From Lojkania enalia (Eukaryota > Ascomycota > Dothideomycetes > Pleosporales), in assembly GCA_010094045.1 (NCBI GenBank), contig ML986616.1, positions 304,182-368,181 on the forward strand: DNA of 64,000 bases, written 5' to 3'. Shown here piece after piece: positions 31,692 through 44,871 of this stretch. A program made the position numbers and the translations under genes. The notes beneath the pieces are model-generated. The model worked only from the letters and a program-made list of their open reading frames with translations. It was not told where the DNA came from and made no database searches. How positions within the stretch are numbered: the stretch's first letter is position 1; each line of letters opens with the position of its first letter.

Positions 31692-34600
31692 CCCGTGGAG
31701 TTAGCTAAACCCGCGATCTGAACGCGGCACTGCGAATGAGGGGTCCCGAGGATCAATGGTTCTATTTGTAAGAACTTAGGCATCTCTGCTAAGTGTTTAA
31801 TTAGTTGCATTGTCCGAGGTCGCGGATCTTCCATTAATTATGTGAACGAAATCTCTAGTGTTTGAGGAGGGAAGGCCGTGGGTGCTCTGTTCTGTGCGCA
31901 GGATGGGCTTCGGTGCTGATTAAGCTCTGCTGCATCTTGAAATCGTTCAAATGCAACCAACACTCCCATTATTCACCTTTCTGAAGGTAGCGTATCGTCG
32001 AATTCTCTTCTTAGGGATTTCCTCTGCTTAGGGATTTTCTCTGCGTAAGTGAACATACAGTGACTCGAGCCAATTGGCTTAGGTAATTGATATTACGGTT
32101 CACATCTCGAATTGCCTAGGCCGCGTTACACATGCTACTCTCTGCTCTTCTCGGATGCTAGCCTCCTGGCCTATATAAGGAATATTTTTGCTATTTTTAC
32201 ATTATGAGGTAATGTAGAATAGTATGGTGGACGAAAGGATGGCCTGGCAGCTTAGTCGAGATTGTGCCCTTATTCTATAGCTAGGAAAACAAGCTATGGA
32301 GAAGTACCTCGATAGTTTGCTGCGCCGAAGGTTCTACCTTGCTTTGTTCTTGTCAGGTTACCTTGCCATTTTCGGGCATAAATTTAGTTTCACGTTCAAT
32401 TTTTGTGATTTTCTTCATTATCTCCGCCCGCCTTTCCCCAGCCAGAAGAGAGCATGAATTCAGACACAAACCAATGGATGCGTTATGGAAATGCGACGAA
32501 ATAATAAAGCAATTGTCTCAACCCATTCCTGCATTTCAGGATATCACAGCACAGTACCCAGCATCCGGTCATACGCGTCCGCCGATTCTCCGTATCGTGT
32601 TCCCATCTCCGGACGCCTTGCTAGTCGAGGTGACGTCCTACATCCCAGTCATGGCTTGGTATGTAGAATCGCCGATTAGGTCCGCCACATCTCAATTGTT
32701 TGACGACTCTCTATTCTCCGATAGCTGCCAGAATAGGACTCTGCGAAGCAGTGTATGAACCTGCCGAGATCACCATATGTGCGACCACGCTCTCTAGGTT
32801 AGGATCGAAAGTCCCGATCACAGAGTGCGATCAAGTGGTCACATTTTCGATCGAATGTGGATTTACTCTAGAAACGCTCACAGCGACGGTCTGGAATACG
32901 TCATTGATTATGCCAGTACCGACGATAAGAGGAAGGATGATTTACTGGATTGCACCCTGGCAGTCCCTCATTCTGGATGAGACGCCTTCGGATGTCGACA
33001 TCAAGATTTGAACCGTATTGGAAGACAATTAAATGGAGTGCATCTCTTATCAGGAAGTAGGGAGATCATTGTTTCCACGCATACCACCACCCAACGACTC
33101 GTGCGTTTGACAACATCCATGTCCGGCCCGGGTGTATTAATTGTGCAGACAATGCATACCAATATTACAGATATCATCATGTCTGTTAGCTTGTCAGCCA
33201 CACCCATACTGCATACCGAATCGAAACAGAGACTATCAGTAAAAGTTGTCAACTAGAACAGAGACTAGCTAGACGTCGGTATCAGCCATTTTTATTACTA
33301 AGCATGCGAAGTACAAATCTATAATGGAAAGTACCATTCAAATATTAGGATTAGCTTCTCATAATCAATCTCAAAGGGCATAGAAAAGGCCCATAACAAC
33401 GATTCGTGTAATGTTGACTGCCACGCTTACGAGCACGATATCTCGCGCTAGAAAGCGCTTCCGCCAACATGAAGTAGAGAATAAAAATTGGATAATCATC
33501 ATCACGTCCGCTGAGCCTGAGAGCGAGCGGCAAAAAAAAAAATTGGTTTTCTTCCAAATATTCGGAGTATCTTTAACATTTTAGTCTTATAGGTCTAAGT
33601 GACCCTGTGTCGTAGGAACCGTCAGCGTGTTTGCCTATCCACACCGCTACTAAGTCCATAAAGCATTGAGATGCACGTGAATGTCCCACTTTCAGTATTT
33701 TACTCCGCTCATAACTTCCATGCATTTCTATGTGCCGCCAAAATCTAGGTTATTCTTTTCCAGACCTTGTCATTTCCGATCATCATGATCTCAACAGGTA
33801 CTCTAATAATGCTCTTGATCATTCCAGTGCGAGGTGATGGGCATGTTCTGGAGATGAATGGAATTGAGAATACTGCCCACAGCCCCACACATATCACATC
33901 CGCATTCTTGCTGATACCGATGTCGTTCATCATTATTGTGATGGGGATTTTGGCAAGTCTGCCGAGCTGTATCAGATATCGTCGTACAATATCACACTGG
34001 ATATCAGCTGATATATCCCTTTTCTATGTACATAAAGATGGCCTGCTGGCCATCTTCAATCGAGCAGTTCAGTTCCTCATCTCCCTCCCTGAGACAAGAT
34101 TCGCCTCTCACGACAATTATAATAGAATTAGGGACTTCCGTATCAAATTCGGGACATGATCTCTTGAACCATAGTAAGTACAAGTGGATTTGATACTTAT
34201 CGGATCTATTTCTAATATTCTAGACACCCTCCTCAACCACCATCCACGTCTGCAGACACTGCCCACCATCAACTTTCCCTTCCCCTACCGCATCTAACAA
34301 TGCTAGCCTAGGCTGCAACGATATGCTTCGCAACTTATGGCCACTAGGCACCATCATTCGGGATGCCTTCTCGTATGTGGCCCCGCCTTATAGCGCCCAA
34401 ACTGCAATGGCGACAGCGCCGAACTACCCACCTTCGACCTTTGATCCCAGATGTCCCATCTTATCAACAATCGTGTTTAGCAAAGCAGATGGTGAAAGCG
34501 AGATCAAAAACCGGGATTACTATATGCCACCACTGCTGGCGGGCCGAGTAGATAAAGAGCAGAACGTGGAAGATGCAAGATGCTACATCCAGTGCTAGCG

Positions 34601-35093
34601 GTCCGCCCACAGCGTTCAACCAGTGGGTCACATGGGCTATGTCCTGGATAGTTGTCGGGAGTGCGGCGGCTTTCTTTGGGGCGGGCTTGTGGTAGTTTAG
34701 CAAAGCGGTTACGGTGGCATATGGGAAGGGTGAGCCATTTGAGGAGCTTACTTGATAGAATAATAGAAGGGCTTTTATGGAGCGTGGATTGGGTCTTCGG
34801 CTTCGACGAGATTAGATTTATGGTGGGATTGCTGGGTGGTGAAGAGACTTACGGAATTATTGTTATTCAATGCGATGGGACTTATGAGTTTCGACAATGT
34901 GAGACGAGAACGAACATCCATATTTGCTAGGCATGAGGGTACTTTGATTAAGTCCCTACCATGCTATGCTATATGTTACATAGATATGTGTAATCAACCG
35001 GTCTATGCCCTGGGTATCAACCAATTACTATTCGTACAATCGTCCTCTTCTCTTCCTGCTGAATCCAACCAGCACTCAGTGCTCACCTTTCGT
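31692..35093. other. 3.4-kb gap with fragments of unrecognised genes
   Basis: No intact gene. Frames at 32459-32758, 32700-33011 and 33767-34159 have no family resemblance. Near 34575-34697 the plus strand reads a short peptide ending in a hydrophobic helix (WAMSWIVVGSAAAFFGAGLW then stop), in a different frame from the preceding open stretch 34323-34598, which suggests a decayed membrane-protein gene. The dispersed repeat at 33940-34125 is described separately. Confidence 0.4.
33940..34125 (+). repeat. Dispersed GATATC-rich repeat, copy A
   Basis: From ATGGGGATTTT at 33941 through ACAAGATTCGCCTCTCAC near 34110, this stretch matches 63692-63890 in the same orientation at roughly 90 percent by eye. 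Shared landmarks are CTGCCGAGCTGTATCAGATA, GGATATCAGCTGATAT, ATGTACATAAA and CTGGCCATCTTCAATC. Copy B has about 24 extra bases made of GATATCAC units. No coding potential is seen. Confidence 0.8.
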
Positions 35094-36371
35094 TCAACTC
35101 AACAAAATATGAAGGCCCTCCTTGTTGATCATGACTTCCTCGCTCTCAAACGCGTACTTCCGACGCACTAACTCGAAAACAATCAAGCCGGCTGCTGTAC
35201 TTGGGACCTGCTTAATGGTGGTCATGAAGAAGTCTTTATAAAGATACATTCTCCAGCCTCCGGCACGTTTAGCGAGTTTCTTGCACTGCTGGAATGTCTC
35301 TTCGTATGCATGGTAGTATCTTTGCATAATTCGTGAGGGTCTGCTTTCTAAGTGTGCCTGGTAATCCAACGCTTCGAGGCGGCGATAGTGTATATTTTGC
35401 AATTCGGTGAGTGGATGTTGGATCAACTGACCCGTGAATGATGCTGAAATGCCGGCGAGAAGCAAGAATGAGGGTTCTAGAGCATAATGCGGCTTGATGA
35501 CCGGCCTTCCATCTACCTCGTCGTGATACAAAGCCGTGGATTCAAGGAATGCATCCCGTGTCCGTTTCCCATACCAATACGTGATGAACTCGTAGTAGCC
35601 CTGAGATTTTACGGTCTCGAAGGTGCTGAAGAATACTGCCGCGCCCAAAGAATCTTTCACAAGTGATAATGTGAAGCCCGCGAAGATGCCGCGCAGACCG
35701 ATAGAGTGGAGCTTGTGCATGCCGTAGTGCCACATGGTTTTGTATTTGCCATCTAGGATGTCTGCAGTGCGGAAACGGACTTGAAGCGCGTCGAAGGGGG
35801 CCGCAAGGAGGGATTGAACACCTCCACCTATGAGGCCGGCTGCAAAGGTGGTAGCGATGACTGGGGGAGGGTAGGTCCTTTTCTGCTGATGAGGGGACCC
35901 GGAATGAAGAGTAGAGAGAGACTGGAGATATGTGGTGTAGAGAACGGCACCGATGCTGGGCAGTGTTAGTATCAATGCCCGGCGGAGTTCTGCTTGGGAC
36001 GGTGTAGGACTTTACAATGTATTTGCAAGCAAAGGCGGCAGAACTTGATTTGGAATGAAGCTCCAGCCTTCCGTCCTCACAGCATGGGCCAGCAGAGCCG
36101 GCGTCGTCATTCTCCAGGTCCATCTCGCCTCAGCTTGGATATGCGGATTGATGGCTCTGGCGTAACCGAGATAGTCGATGCGGCCTTTGAAGAAGGCCTT
36201 GACGGGTGCTCTGAAGTAGAAAGCTACCATCCGAGCAGCCACTGCGCGCATACCAGCGGCCTGCACTCCGGTTGCTGCACTATCCTTCTTGGGCTGCTTG
36301 GAGCCATCGTCGAGGCCATCTTTGCGGGCGGAGGAGGGGACTCCAGCGCGAACACTGGAGCCATCCGACAT
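35094..36371 (-). CDS. Mitochondrial-carrier-like membrane protein
   Basis: Two exons (36371-36016, 35955-35094) give 405 residues; the 60-nt intron contains TACTAAC. The carrier signature is seen once clearly as AAPFDALQVRFR (Px(D)xxxxR type) after FAAGLIGGGVQSLL, with GLRGIFAGFTLSLVKDSLG as the following repeat half, and a second, divergent pass near SFTGQLIQHPLTELQNI. It is longer than classical carriers (about 300 residues) because of a basic N-terminal region and a long loop. It looks like the divergent fungal carrier-like group at the mitochondrial membrane; transport activity is unproven. It is transcribed away from SPT16, from which it is separated by 395 bp. Confidence 0.72.
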
Positions 36372-36766
36372 CTCATATCATGGAAGAAGAGGGAGGATTT
36401 CGAACAATGGGCATTCCGGACCAGCTGGCAGCCTGCGGGCTTTATCGGGGAGGGAGAGTGAGAGACGCAGTATGTTATAACCCTGTGACCGGCAAAGGTC
36501 AAAGTGACTTGGACGTGTGCAGCGGCGGAAGTTCGGCGTCGCGTCCCTATCCCCCGCGCCGGAGCCAATCACGCCGCCATTCGCGCCAAGGCTGCTGCCG
36601 CCCTCCGCAAAAGTCGCGATCGCGTCGCCCGCCGTCATTGTCCCCAGCATCTCAACATTGCCTGCGCAACTTCCGCAGCTTTTCTTCCATCCCCCCTTTT
36701 CTCCTCCCTAACTTCCTCGCAGCCGCTGTCAACCCCAGAAGGCAATACTATCGGGAGGCCTTCACC
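36372..36766. promoter_or_regulatory. Bidirectional promoter, carrier-like gene and SPT16
   Basis: 395 bp, GC-richer than the flanking gaps, between divergent starts at 36371 and 36767. No other gene is supported here despite several overlapping open frames. Confidence 0.5.
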
Positions 36767-39700
36767 ATGGCTGACGAAATTGTCATCGACAAGCAGCTCT
36801 TTCATGAGCGCCTCAATAATTTCATGACAAAATGGAAGGCCGACAAGCGCTCTGGAGATCAGATTTTCAACGGCGCGGGATCCATTATCGCCGTCGTGGG
36901 CAAGGCGAGCGAGCCAGGAAACTACCTCAAGCCCGCTGCTTTGCAGGTAAGTCTACAGTAAATGTGCCCCTGCGGTATTCTGTACATAGTTTGAAGCTGA
37001 CTTGGGGGCGTATGTATAGTTATGGCTGCTAGGCTACGAGTTCCCCGCGACTCTGTTCGTTCTCACGCCAGATCTCCTCCAAATTGTCACCACGAAGAAG
37101 AAGGGTATGTTAAGCGCATTACCGTAGTAAATGGATAATGCTTATGTTCGATGTTGTGCAGCCTCGTACCTGGAGCCTCTCAAAGGCGGCAAGGTCCCCG
37201 TCGAAATCCTCGTCCGTGGCAAGGATCCAGAGGAGAACAAGAAGCAGTTCCAGACATGTCTGGATACTATCAAGAATGCGGGCAAGAAGGTCGCCGTCCT
37301 TAAGAAGGACAGCGCCAACGGCGGGTTCGCAGACGATTGGAAAGCAGCATTCCAAGCTGCAGACATCAAAGAGGAGGATCAGGTTGATCTTGGCCCCATC
37401 CTCTCAAACGCCGCCTTGTCAGTCAAAGATGAGAAGGAACTCCGCATCATTCGGGATGCCTCCCGAGCTTCGAGCGCCGTCATGACCAACTACTTCGTCG
37501 ACGAGATGTCCGAAATTCTTGACGAGGAGAAGAAGATCACGCATAAAGCCTTCTCGGACAAGGTGGCCGCCAAGATCGACGATTCCAAGTTCTTCGACAA
37601 GTACAAAATCTCCAAAAACTTTGACCCCATGCAGTTGGATTGGTGCCTACCTCCAACCGTTCAGAGCGGCGGAAGTTATGACCTCAAGTTTATGTCAGAG
37701 CCAGACGACAACAACCTCCACGCGGGCGTCATCGTATCAGCACTAGGCCTGCGCTATCATACATACGGTTCTATGGTGGGACGAACATACATGGTCGGCC
37801 CGAACAAGAGCCAAGAAAGCAACTACAAACTGCTATTGTCTATTCATGACCTAATCATCAAGTCTATGAAGGATGGCGTTGTGGCAAAGGATGTTTACAA
37901 CAAGGCTCTGAACCTTCTGAAGTCGAAAAAGCCTGAACTGGAGAAGCATTTTCCCAAAAACGTTGGCTATGGAATCGGCGCTGAGAACAAAGATGCAACG
38001 TTGCTGCTCAGCGGCAAAAATAGCCGTGTGTTGAAGGACGGTATGACCATTGTCGTTAGCACCGGACTTTCCGATCTCGAAAACCCGAGCCCACAGGACA
38101 AGAAGAGCAAGACTTATTCACTTGTATTGGTTGACACTGTTCGAGTTGGTCCGACCGAGAGCGCCGTATTCACAAAGGATACGCCGTCTGATTTGGATTC
38201 AGTCTCATTCTTCTTCAACGATGAGTCGGAGGAAGAGACGAAGCCAAAGCCAAAGCGTGAGCGTCCGGCAATTGCCCAGACAAGTCTAACAAAAACACGG
38301 ACTCGCCATGAGCGGCCAACCAACCAAGATGCAGAAAAGGAAGCTCAACGACGAGAGCATCAGAAAGAGCTGCATGGGAAGAAGCAGCAGCAGGGTTTGG
38401 AGACATACGGCAAGGGCGCGAAGTCACTAAATGGCACAGAGGAGAAGAAGTTCAAGCGGTTCGAGTCGTACAAGCGCGACAACCAGCTGCCATCGTCTGT
38501 CGCAAATCTGGAGATTGTCGTAGACAAGAAAAACCTCACTGTTATTCTTCCCATCATGGGCCGCCCGGTGCCTTTCCATATCCATACTATCAAGAATGCC
38601 TCGCACACCCCTGAGGCTGATTTCACCTCCCTTCGCATCAACTTCCTATCTCCTGGTCAGGGTGTAGGTCGAAAGGATGACCAGCCGTTCGAGGATCCCA
38701 ATGCACATTTCATTCGAAGCTTGACGTTCCGATCGCACAATGTCAACCGTATTGAGAATATTACGAGGGATATTACAGATCTCAAGAAGGATGTCGTCCG
38801 ACGAGAGCAGGAGAAGAAGCAGATGGAGGATGTCGTTGAACAAGACAAGCTTATCCCCATTAAGAGTAAGTTGCTGAGAACTCAATATAGCAAGCATTTA
38901 CTGATTAAATCTAGCCCGGAAACCATACGTTCTTGATATGATTTTCATGCGACCTGCACTTGACGGCAAGCGCATCCCTGGCGGCGTTGAAATCCACCAG
39001 AATGGTCTGCGCTACGTCCACGGTGCTGGCGGCACCAAAATCGACATCTTATTTGGCAACATGAAGCATCTTTTCTTCCAGCCTTCTCAGCACGAACTGA
39101 TTGTCATCATTCATGTCCACCTCAAAAACCCTATCATGATCGGGAAGAAGAAGACCCGAGACGTTCAGTTTGTCCGTGAAGCGACAGAGATGCAGTTCGA
39201 CGAGACGGGAAACCGAAAGCGCCGTCATAAGTTCGGCGACGAGGAAGAGTTCGAGCAAGAGCAGGAAGAGCGACGGCGACGTGCCCAGCTTGACAAGGAA
39301 TTCAAGAACTTTGCTGAGAAGATTGCCGATGCTGCGCGCAACGAGAACGTCTCCGTCGATATTCCGTACCGCGAACTTGGTTTCAATGGTGTACCTGCAC
39401 GCTCTTCTGTCCTCATCCAGCCCACGACCGACTGCCTAGTTCAGCTCACCGAACCACCATTCACTTGCATTACGCTTGCCGAAATCGAAATTGTGCATCT
39501 TGAACGTGTGCAATTTGGTCTTCGTAACTTCGATATGGTTGTCGTATTCAAAGACTACAACCGTCCTCCGGTTCATATTAACACCATTCCCGTCGAATCA
39601 CTAGAGCCCGTCAAAGACTGGCTCGACAGTGTTGATATTCCATTCTCAGAAGGCCCGCTCAATCTCAATTGGGCGACTATCATGAAGACTGTCACTCAGG

Positions 39701-40014
39701 ACCCGCATCAGTTCTTCGTCGACGGTGGTTGGTCGTTCCTATCCACCGAGTCTGATGACGAGGGTGAAGAGGAAGAGGAAGAAGAGTCCGCGTTCGAGGT
39801 CTCGGAGTCGGAACTTGCTATCTCTGATGAGTCTTCCGAGGAAGATAGCGATTTTGACGAGAATGCCTCAGACGAGATGAGCGACGAGGGTTCTGCAGAT
39901 GATCTGTCCGACGAGGGTGAGGATTGGGACGAGCTCGAGAAGAAAGCTGCGAAGAAGGATCGCGACAGCGGTCTGAATGATGATGAGGATAAGGGCAAGA
40001 AGAGGAAGCGTTGA
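36767..40014 (+). CDS. SPT16: FACT complex histone chaperone subunit Spt16
   Basis: Four exons (36767-36946, 37020-37104, 37162-38865, 38915-40014) give 1022 residues, in line with yeast and fission-yeast Spt16. The order of domains is as expected: an inactive aminopeptidase-like N-terminal domain ([27 protein letters not shown] start through KNVGYGIG), a basic linker ([16 protein letters not shown]), the dimerisation part, the Rtt106-like double-PH middle domain ([48 protein letters not shown]), and an acidic C-terminal tail from about residue 930 ending in KGKKRKR. With Pob3, Spt16 moves and rebuilds nucleosomes during transcription and replication. It is an essential single-copy gene and a good phylogenetic marker for this window. 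Confidence 0.97.
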
Positions 40015-42203
40015 GGAATATGAACCATTTTGAAACCACTCTTTCTTCAAGCAAATCCTTCATATTCAATAAGTTACCAATTCGGGTTTCGATGTGAAGC
40101 AACTTAGCTCATTCGTTGGTCCCCTTCTCTTCCAGAATAAAAAGTAGGAATAGCCAGGTGAAGGCTCGGGGTTTCCTTTGTGAGACACCTCACTATTATG
40201 TATTGTAAGATTGCAAGCCTATTCCGGAGCGAGGGCATACTTCGATTTTCTTTCAGGTTGGGCTAAACGCCGGTGAGTGCGCACATGGCACTAGTACCTG
40301 GATATGGGGACGGCTTTCTCATTGCATATGGGTTTCTCTAGAATAGTCTTTATAGAGCGTCTGGAGTCATCCTCGAATGTCTTCGCATGCCTCAAATGTG
40401 TGCCTAATGGACTTTTGTTCAGGACTGTATTTCACGCCTGTTCTTGTGATGCGTTGAATTTCCGTTCATCTCGCCCCTCAATCTTCAATTTTGAAGCGTG
40501 CTATTACACATTTTCTCACAACGCTTCCGAGGTTGTATATATTGGCAGATTCTAGTAATCTCGACAGGAAAAACTTCAAACGCTCGATTAGTCCCTTCCA
40601 CAGCCTCCCTAAAAATCTAAGAGTATCTATAAGCGAAAATTGCATTCGAATACGGACGAGAATGCCACGTATAGTAGACTCTCAATCTACAGATAGAGCG
40701 TACTCGGCACCATACCAAAAGTCGCAAACATGTCCTAAATGCTGGTACTTCTAGAAACCGTGCATCAAAATTCCAAGGTTTTTCCTCGTGGGGCTTTTGT
40801 AACATTGGGATTGTGTGAGATTTCAGTGTGGAGGATATTCGAGAGGGCGTCGAAGAGGTGGGGATGAATAGTTATTTGATCTTCTGATTCTCGAAGTTGG
40901 GCGCTACAGAGTGTTATAAGTACTTTTTCTGGCTTCAGGGTCTTGCAGAAAGATATTTTGCAAATTGAGCCTCATATTCTGAAGTTGAAGGGAGAGGAAC
41001 TCTGATCGATGGGCATTTGCAGTAGTCACGCTCGTTTGGAGAGTACATGGAACTCCTAGACAGCGGGTGCCAGATGATGCTTACTTCTTCGAATGAACTA
41101 CCAATTGCAGCTGTTAGAGGCTACCCCCCGAATCTCCATAAATAGTATATAACTACCAAACCATTATCTATCCACAACTACTCATCGTTGTGCCTTTTTC
41201 TTGCTTTCTGTTCAATCGTTTACCTCGATGGTTAAGCAGAAGGAAATAAGTAAGCTTTTGCAGGAATGATGCAACTAGATATGAGAGAGATTAGGCACTT
41301 CCGTCTTTCAAATATTGAAATAATCTATCTAGTTTTATCGATTCGGAGGTGCCTACAAGAGTAGCTTCTCGGCTGAGTTGAAACACGAAGGACCAAAATG
41401 CCACTATTCTGTTGTGTGATGAATTAGCTAAAACTCTCATAGTGAGAATGACGCTGCCCGCCTATCGGTGATGGTTCCTAGGGGACGTCCCGCTCGTCTA
41501 GGTGGCGGGGCCAGCGAAAGATGGGTGGTGAACACCTCCTGGAAACTTCCTCCCCGCCTGACGAATCACATGTCTTGTAGCTCTGTCTACCACGTCGTAG
41601 TAGGTTTACCACACCCTTATCCACAAATCATTAACCGCCTCCCTTGATTGATACAGTCTGTTGATTGCATCGGGAAAAGTTTCACCTCTGGGTCTGTTGT
41701 CATCGTCCTGAATCCGAATTTTCAAATGCCTCAACCAAATGATCTCCCCTATGATTGCGTTGCGGTTTCCACTTCAGGCTTTGTGTTCCTCGTTTAAAGG
41801 AACTTACAGAGATTAAAGAGTTCTGGCGGAGGAAATCTCAATGATGCGGTTGTGGGTTAGGAGCGTTGGTGGCTGAGGCTGGTCTTGGTGTCGTGAAGGT
41901 TCCACTGTACTGTTATTCCGGTCTGCTATTGTCTTAAGCTAGTTTAGGAGGTATAATTGAAGCAAGGAAATTTTGGGGACTGTATTTATACTTGAGGTAA
42001 GAAAACATCGGAATTCTGCAAAGTGCCCATTACTTTCTATTGAGATATCGGAGAGTATTCACAGTTTGATCATTGGTGTCACATTCCTATAATGACTCCC
42101 TTTGCTAGAGTTATCCTAAGATTTATTGAAAGCTAAATTTGTAGACTGATTGGACGTCACCAGGCCGCATTTATTTCCCGATGTCCCTCATTCTATCTCA
42201 ATT
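40015..42203. other. AT-rich gene-free gap
   Basis: 2.2 kb downstream of SPT16 with no gene, RNA or paired repeat that I can see. AT-rich composition and lack of long frames suggest old inactivated sequence. Confidence 0.45.
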
Positions 42204-42816
42204 CTACTCGAAACCAACGAGCAAGACCTTCTTAATTGCCTCGTTCTTCAATACCCTCCAAATCCACTTAAACCCAAATGCCGTCTTCAGGAACTTTTCC
42301 AATATCTCCAAGATGCCCTTAGCCTTTCGACCCCGAAGTATATCGACCGAATCTCCTAATTGTTGAATATTAATATTTAACGATTTGACCTCCTCGGATT
42401 CTTTGTATAGCCGGGAATTGATACCTCTAATTTCCAACCCGTAGCGCAGGTCGCTTGCTCCTGCTTTCAGGTCCTGTTAAGCCAGATGTTGTTCTTTAGG
42501 TTAAACAACTTATTCCTTTTTGAAGTGCGTCCAGAGCTCCGCCAGTCTTTCAGGAACTCGAGTGCTGCATCCATCAACTTCTCGCTCGCCACCAGCATTT
42601 CCCGTAGTGTTTCAAAGTCGCCTTTCTATAGAAATATGAGATTTTGGAGGCGTTAAATAGAATTTTGATGTCGGTGACGAAGGCATTGTCGCTCCAGGCG
42701 GTATGGTGGATTCTATCATCTGCTAGGGATTCGCTGGAGAATTCAATGAAGTCTTGGAACTCGGAGTCTGGAAATTGGGGTCTTGGTTTGGACTTTGTCA
42801 TGGCGTGATGGAGCAT
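42204..42816 (-). pseudogene. Remnant of a coiled-coil, STAND/NACHT N-terminal-like protein
   Basis: Reading the minus strand gives a helical protein in one recoverable line: FQDFIEFSSESLADDRIHH, ILFNASKISYFYRKATL, a one-base shift near 42610, LREMLVASEKLMDAALEFL, then ELWTHFKKE-stop-VV-stop-PKEQHLA-stop-QDLKAGASDLRYGLEIRG, INSRLYKESEEVKSLNINIQ and ILEILEKFLKTAFGF. At least the first in-frame TAA sits where Gln (CAA) would be expected, as produced by C-to-T change. The general shape (long helices before a lost downstream domain) resembles the N-terminal regions of fungal STAND proteins; that assignment is tentative. Upstream minus-strand sequence to about 43160 may hold further exons. Confidence 0.55.
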
Positions 42817-43161
42817 AGTTGGAAGGCGAGTTTGCAGATTGTGACGTCGAGGAATGGCCTAAATTTGAGGCAAGAGCGGAGTAATGTACAATAAAGAAGA
42901 TGATTAAAAACCATAGAAGCATCTTCGCTTGCCAATAATCGCTGTGAAAGTTGAAACAAACAGAATTTCACCAGAAATCTCCCCCGACTCAACCATATCG
43001 ACAGTTGGGCACTCCAGAATAGATATGAGAAGAGACGGTCCGTTCAGGAGATTATCTTGGACCCGATAATTGAGGAATTTATTATATGATATCAATACTT
43101 CACACTCAGCTCGCCTATAGGGTTTGAGACGTAGGTAGGAGGTAATTGAGTATGATATCAA

Positions 43162-44001
43162 GTCTTACGTAGGTTTATTATTTGATGTTTAGTGATTGAG
43201 AGAAAATGATACCAAATTCATGATAAAGCCTAAATTTTTTTTGTACACTATAGCATGACAACATACATATAATAAATAAACTCGGCAGCGGAAAGGGTAG
43301 TGTGGAAAGGCATTAAGCCGGTTATCCACGGATCGATTTTCACAACATTCTAGCACACATAAAATGACAATGGAAAGAGTCATGCTTCTAAAATTGTTCC
43401 TTGTTAAAAGGAGCTATATATCTGCTTCTTTGAATATATTTCCGTCAAACACCCTCTTCACTTGCTCAAGATCTATACAACAACCTAAACTCCACTACGC
43501 GCTTTCACACTACACATCCTGACAATATATCCCACGATTCCACTTAACTGAGATGTGGGACGCCGAGATTCTCCCTCGTTACCCCTTGCAACAACTTCTC
43601 GGATTAGTAAATTCCAATCTTATGTGACTAGGTAGTATACGCGTGAATATCTCATTTTCTCTAGCGCAGTTGTATGTGGCTTGATATATTGTAGATGGAA
43701 CAATATTGAATTCGGCAATAAGATATGGAAACAAATTTTTAATGGAGCTATTGGAAATGTTCGAAAGGACGTGGTGTCAGGGCGACAGAGCCATGACAGA
43801 GTGAGCGGGTTGGCGGGTTTAGTATATGCTATATGGATCAAACCCACAAAAACGAAGGAAACTCAATATCCAGTTGCAAAATCGCCAATTGTAGTCACTC
43901 GATATGCGAAATATAAATATTTAGGTAGATCTACACCAACAGCACAATATCTTCGGCCAATATCTACAGGAATCCGTCCCTCCTTACGCTGACACTCTAG
44001 C
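43162..44001. other. AT-rich gap downstream of the LPMO gene
   Basis: About 840 bp with no supported gene; the 3' region of the LPMO gene lies at its right end. Confidence 0.4.
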
Positions 44002-44871
44002 CTAGCACTTGAACACGGCCGGGCCCGGCGCCTTATACGTCTTCTGGCCATTATACAAGTTATACAAAATGCCGGGATCTGACGCCGAGTACGCGCCAGG
44101 CAGGCTGACGCTGGAAGGCGTCTTGCTCGCGCTTCCGCCGACGATGTTAATCTGTGCACACTCCATGTAGAACTGGGCGCCCTTCTGGTTCTGCGCACCG
44201 TGTAGGGCGATAAGCTCACCGCGGAGCAGGTATTGGCCTGGTGCGATGCATTGCGGAATTGTGACTGTTTGGATGCCCTGGTTGGCAATGAGGCGGTCGA
44301 CACCCCATTTGCTGCCGTCGAAGCCATCTTCAGCGATCTTGAACCAGCCGGCTAGGTATTTGTCAATGATAGTTCTTTCTCATTGCTACACCCCCAAACT
44401 GCCTCATCCTGCATAGGACATATGAGGGCGAGTCAAAAATGAATGCTTACATCCTACGCCAGAGTCCTTAGTAGCATCGTTAACCTTCTTCAGATAGGCC
44501 ATGACTGGACCTTTATGGCTAGCATCGATAACATCATTGGGCCCGGAGGTAAGAGTGTGGCGCCAGGTGAGCTTGGCTTGGGAGCCAGCTTGTACAGTGA
44601 TAACTGTTGAGGTGGCTCTGGTGGGGTTGGGGCCACCATTGCAGACGATGTCGTTAGAGTTTACCTCAGTGATGGGCTGCAAAAGGTCAGTTAATGTTGG
44701 TTGACTTGCCAGCTATGAAGTTGCGGACAGTAGTAAATCGAGACGTACGCCATCATAAGAGGGAACTCGAACACCATCACCGACAGCGCCGCCGTTCAGC
44801 GAGACGAAGATTGTGTGTGCAGAAGCAGACGAGGCTGCTGCTGCAAGGGCGAGGGACGTTGTAATCTTCAT
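44002..44871 (-). CDS. AA9 lytic polysaccharide monooxygenase
   Basis: Three exons on the minus strand (44871-44749, 44676-44451, 44351-44002) give 232 residues. An 18-residue signal peptide ([18 protein letters not shown]) is followed directly by His19, which becomes the N-terminal copper-brace histidine. The second copper histidine is His94 in [10 protein letters not shown], the axial tyrosine is Tyr178 in QFYMEC, and the supporting His167 and Gln176 ([13 protein letters not shown]) are present. The protein is thus a complete copper enzyme that oxidatively cleaves cellulose or related glucans outside the cell. There is no CBM1; the protein ends AVFKC. Two disulphides are likely from Cys53, Cys151, Cys181 and the terminal Cys. 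Confidence 0.93.

Noticed and set aside
35542..36123. A 193-residue minus-strand protein overlapping the carrier-like gene
   Set aside because: It runs through the 60-nt intron and in another frame; the carrier motifs lie in the other frame.
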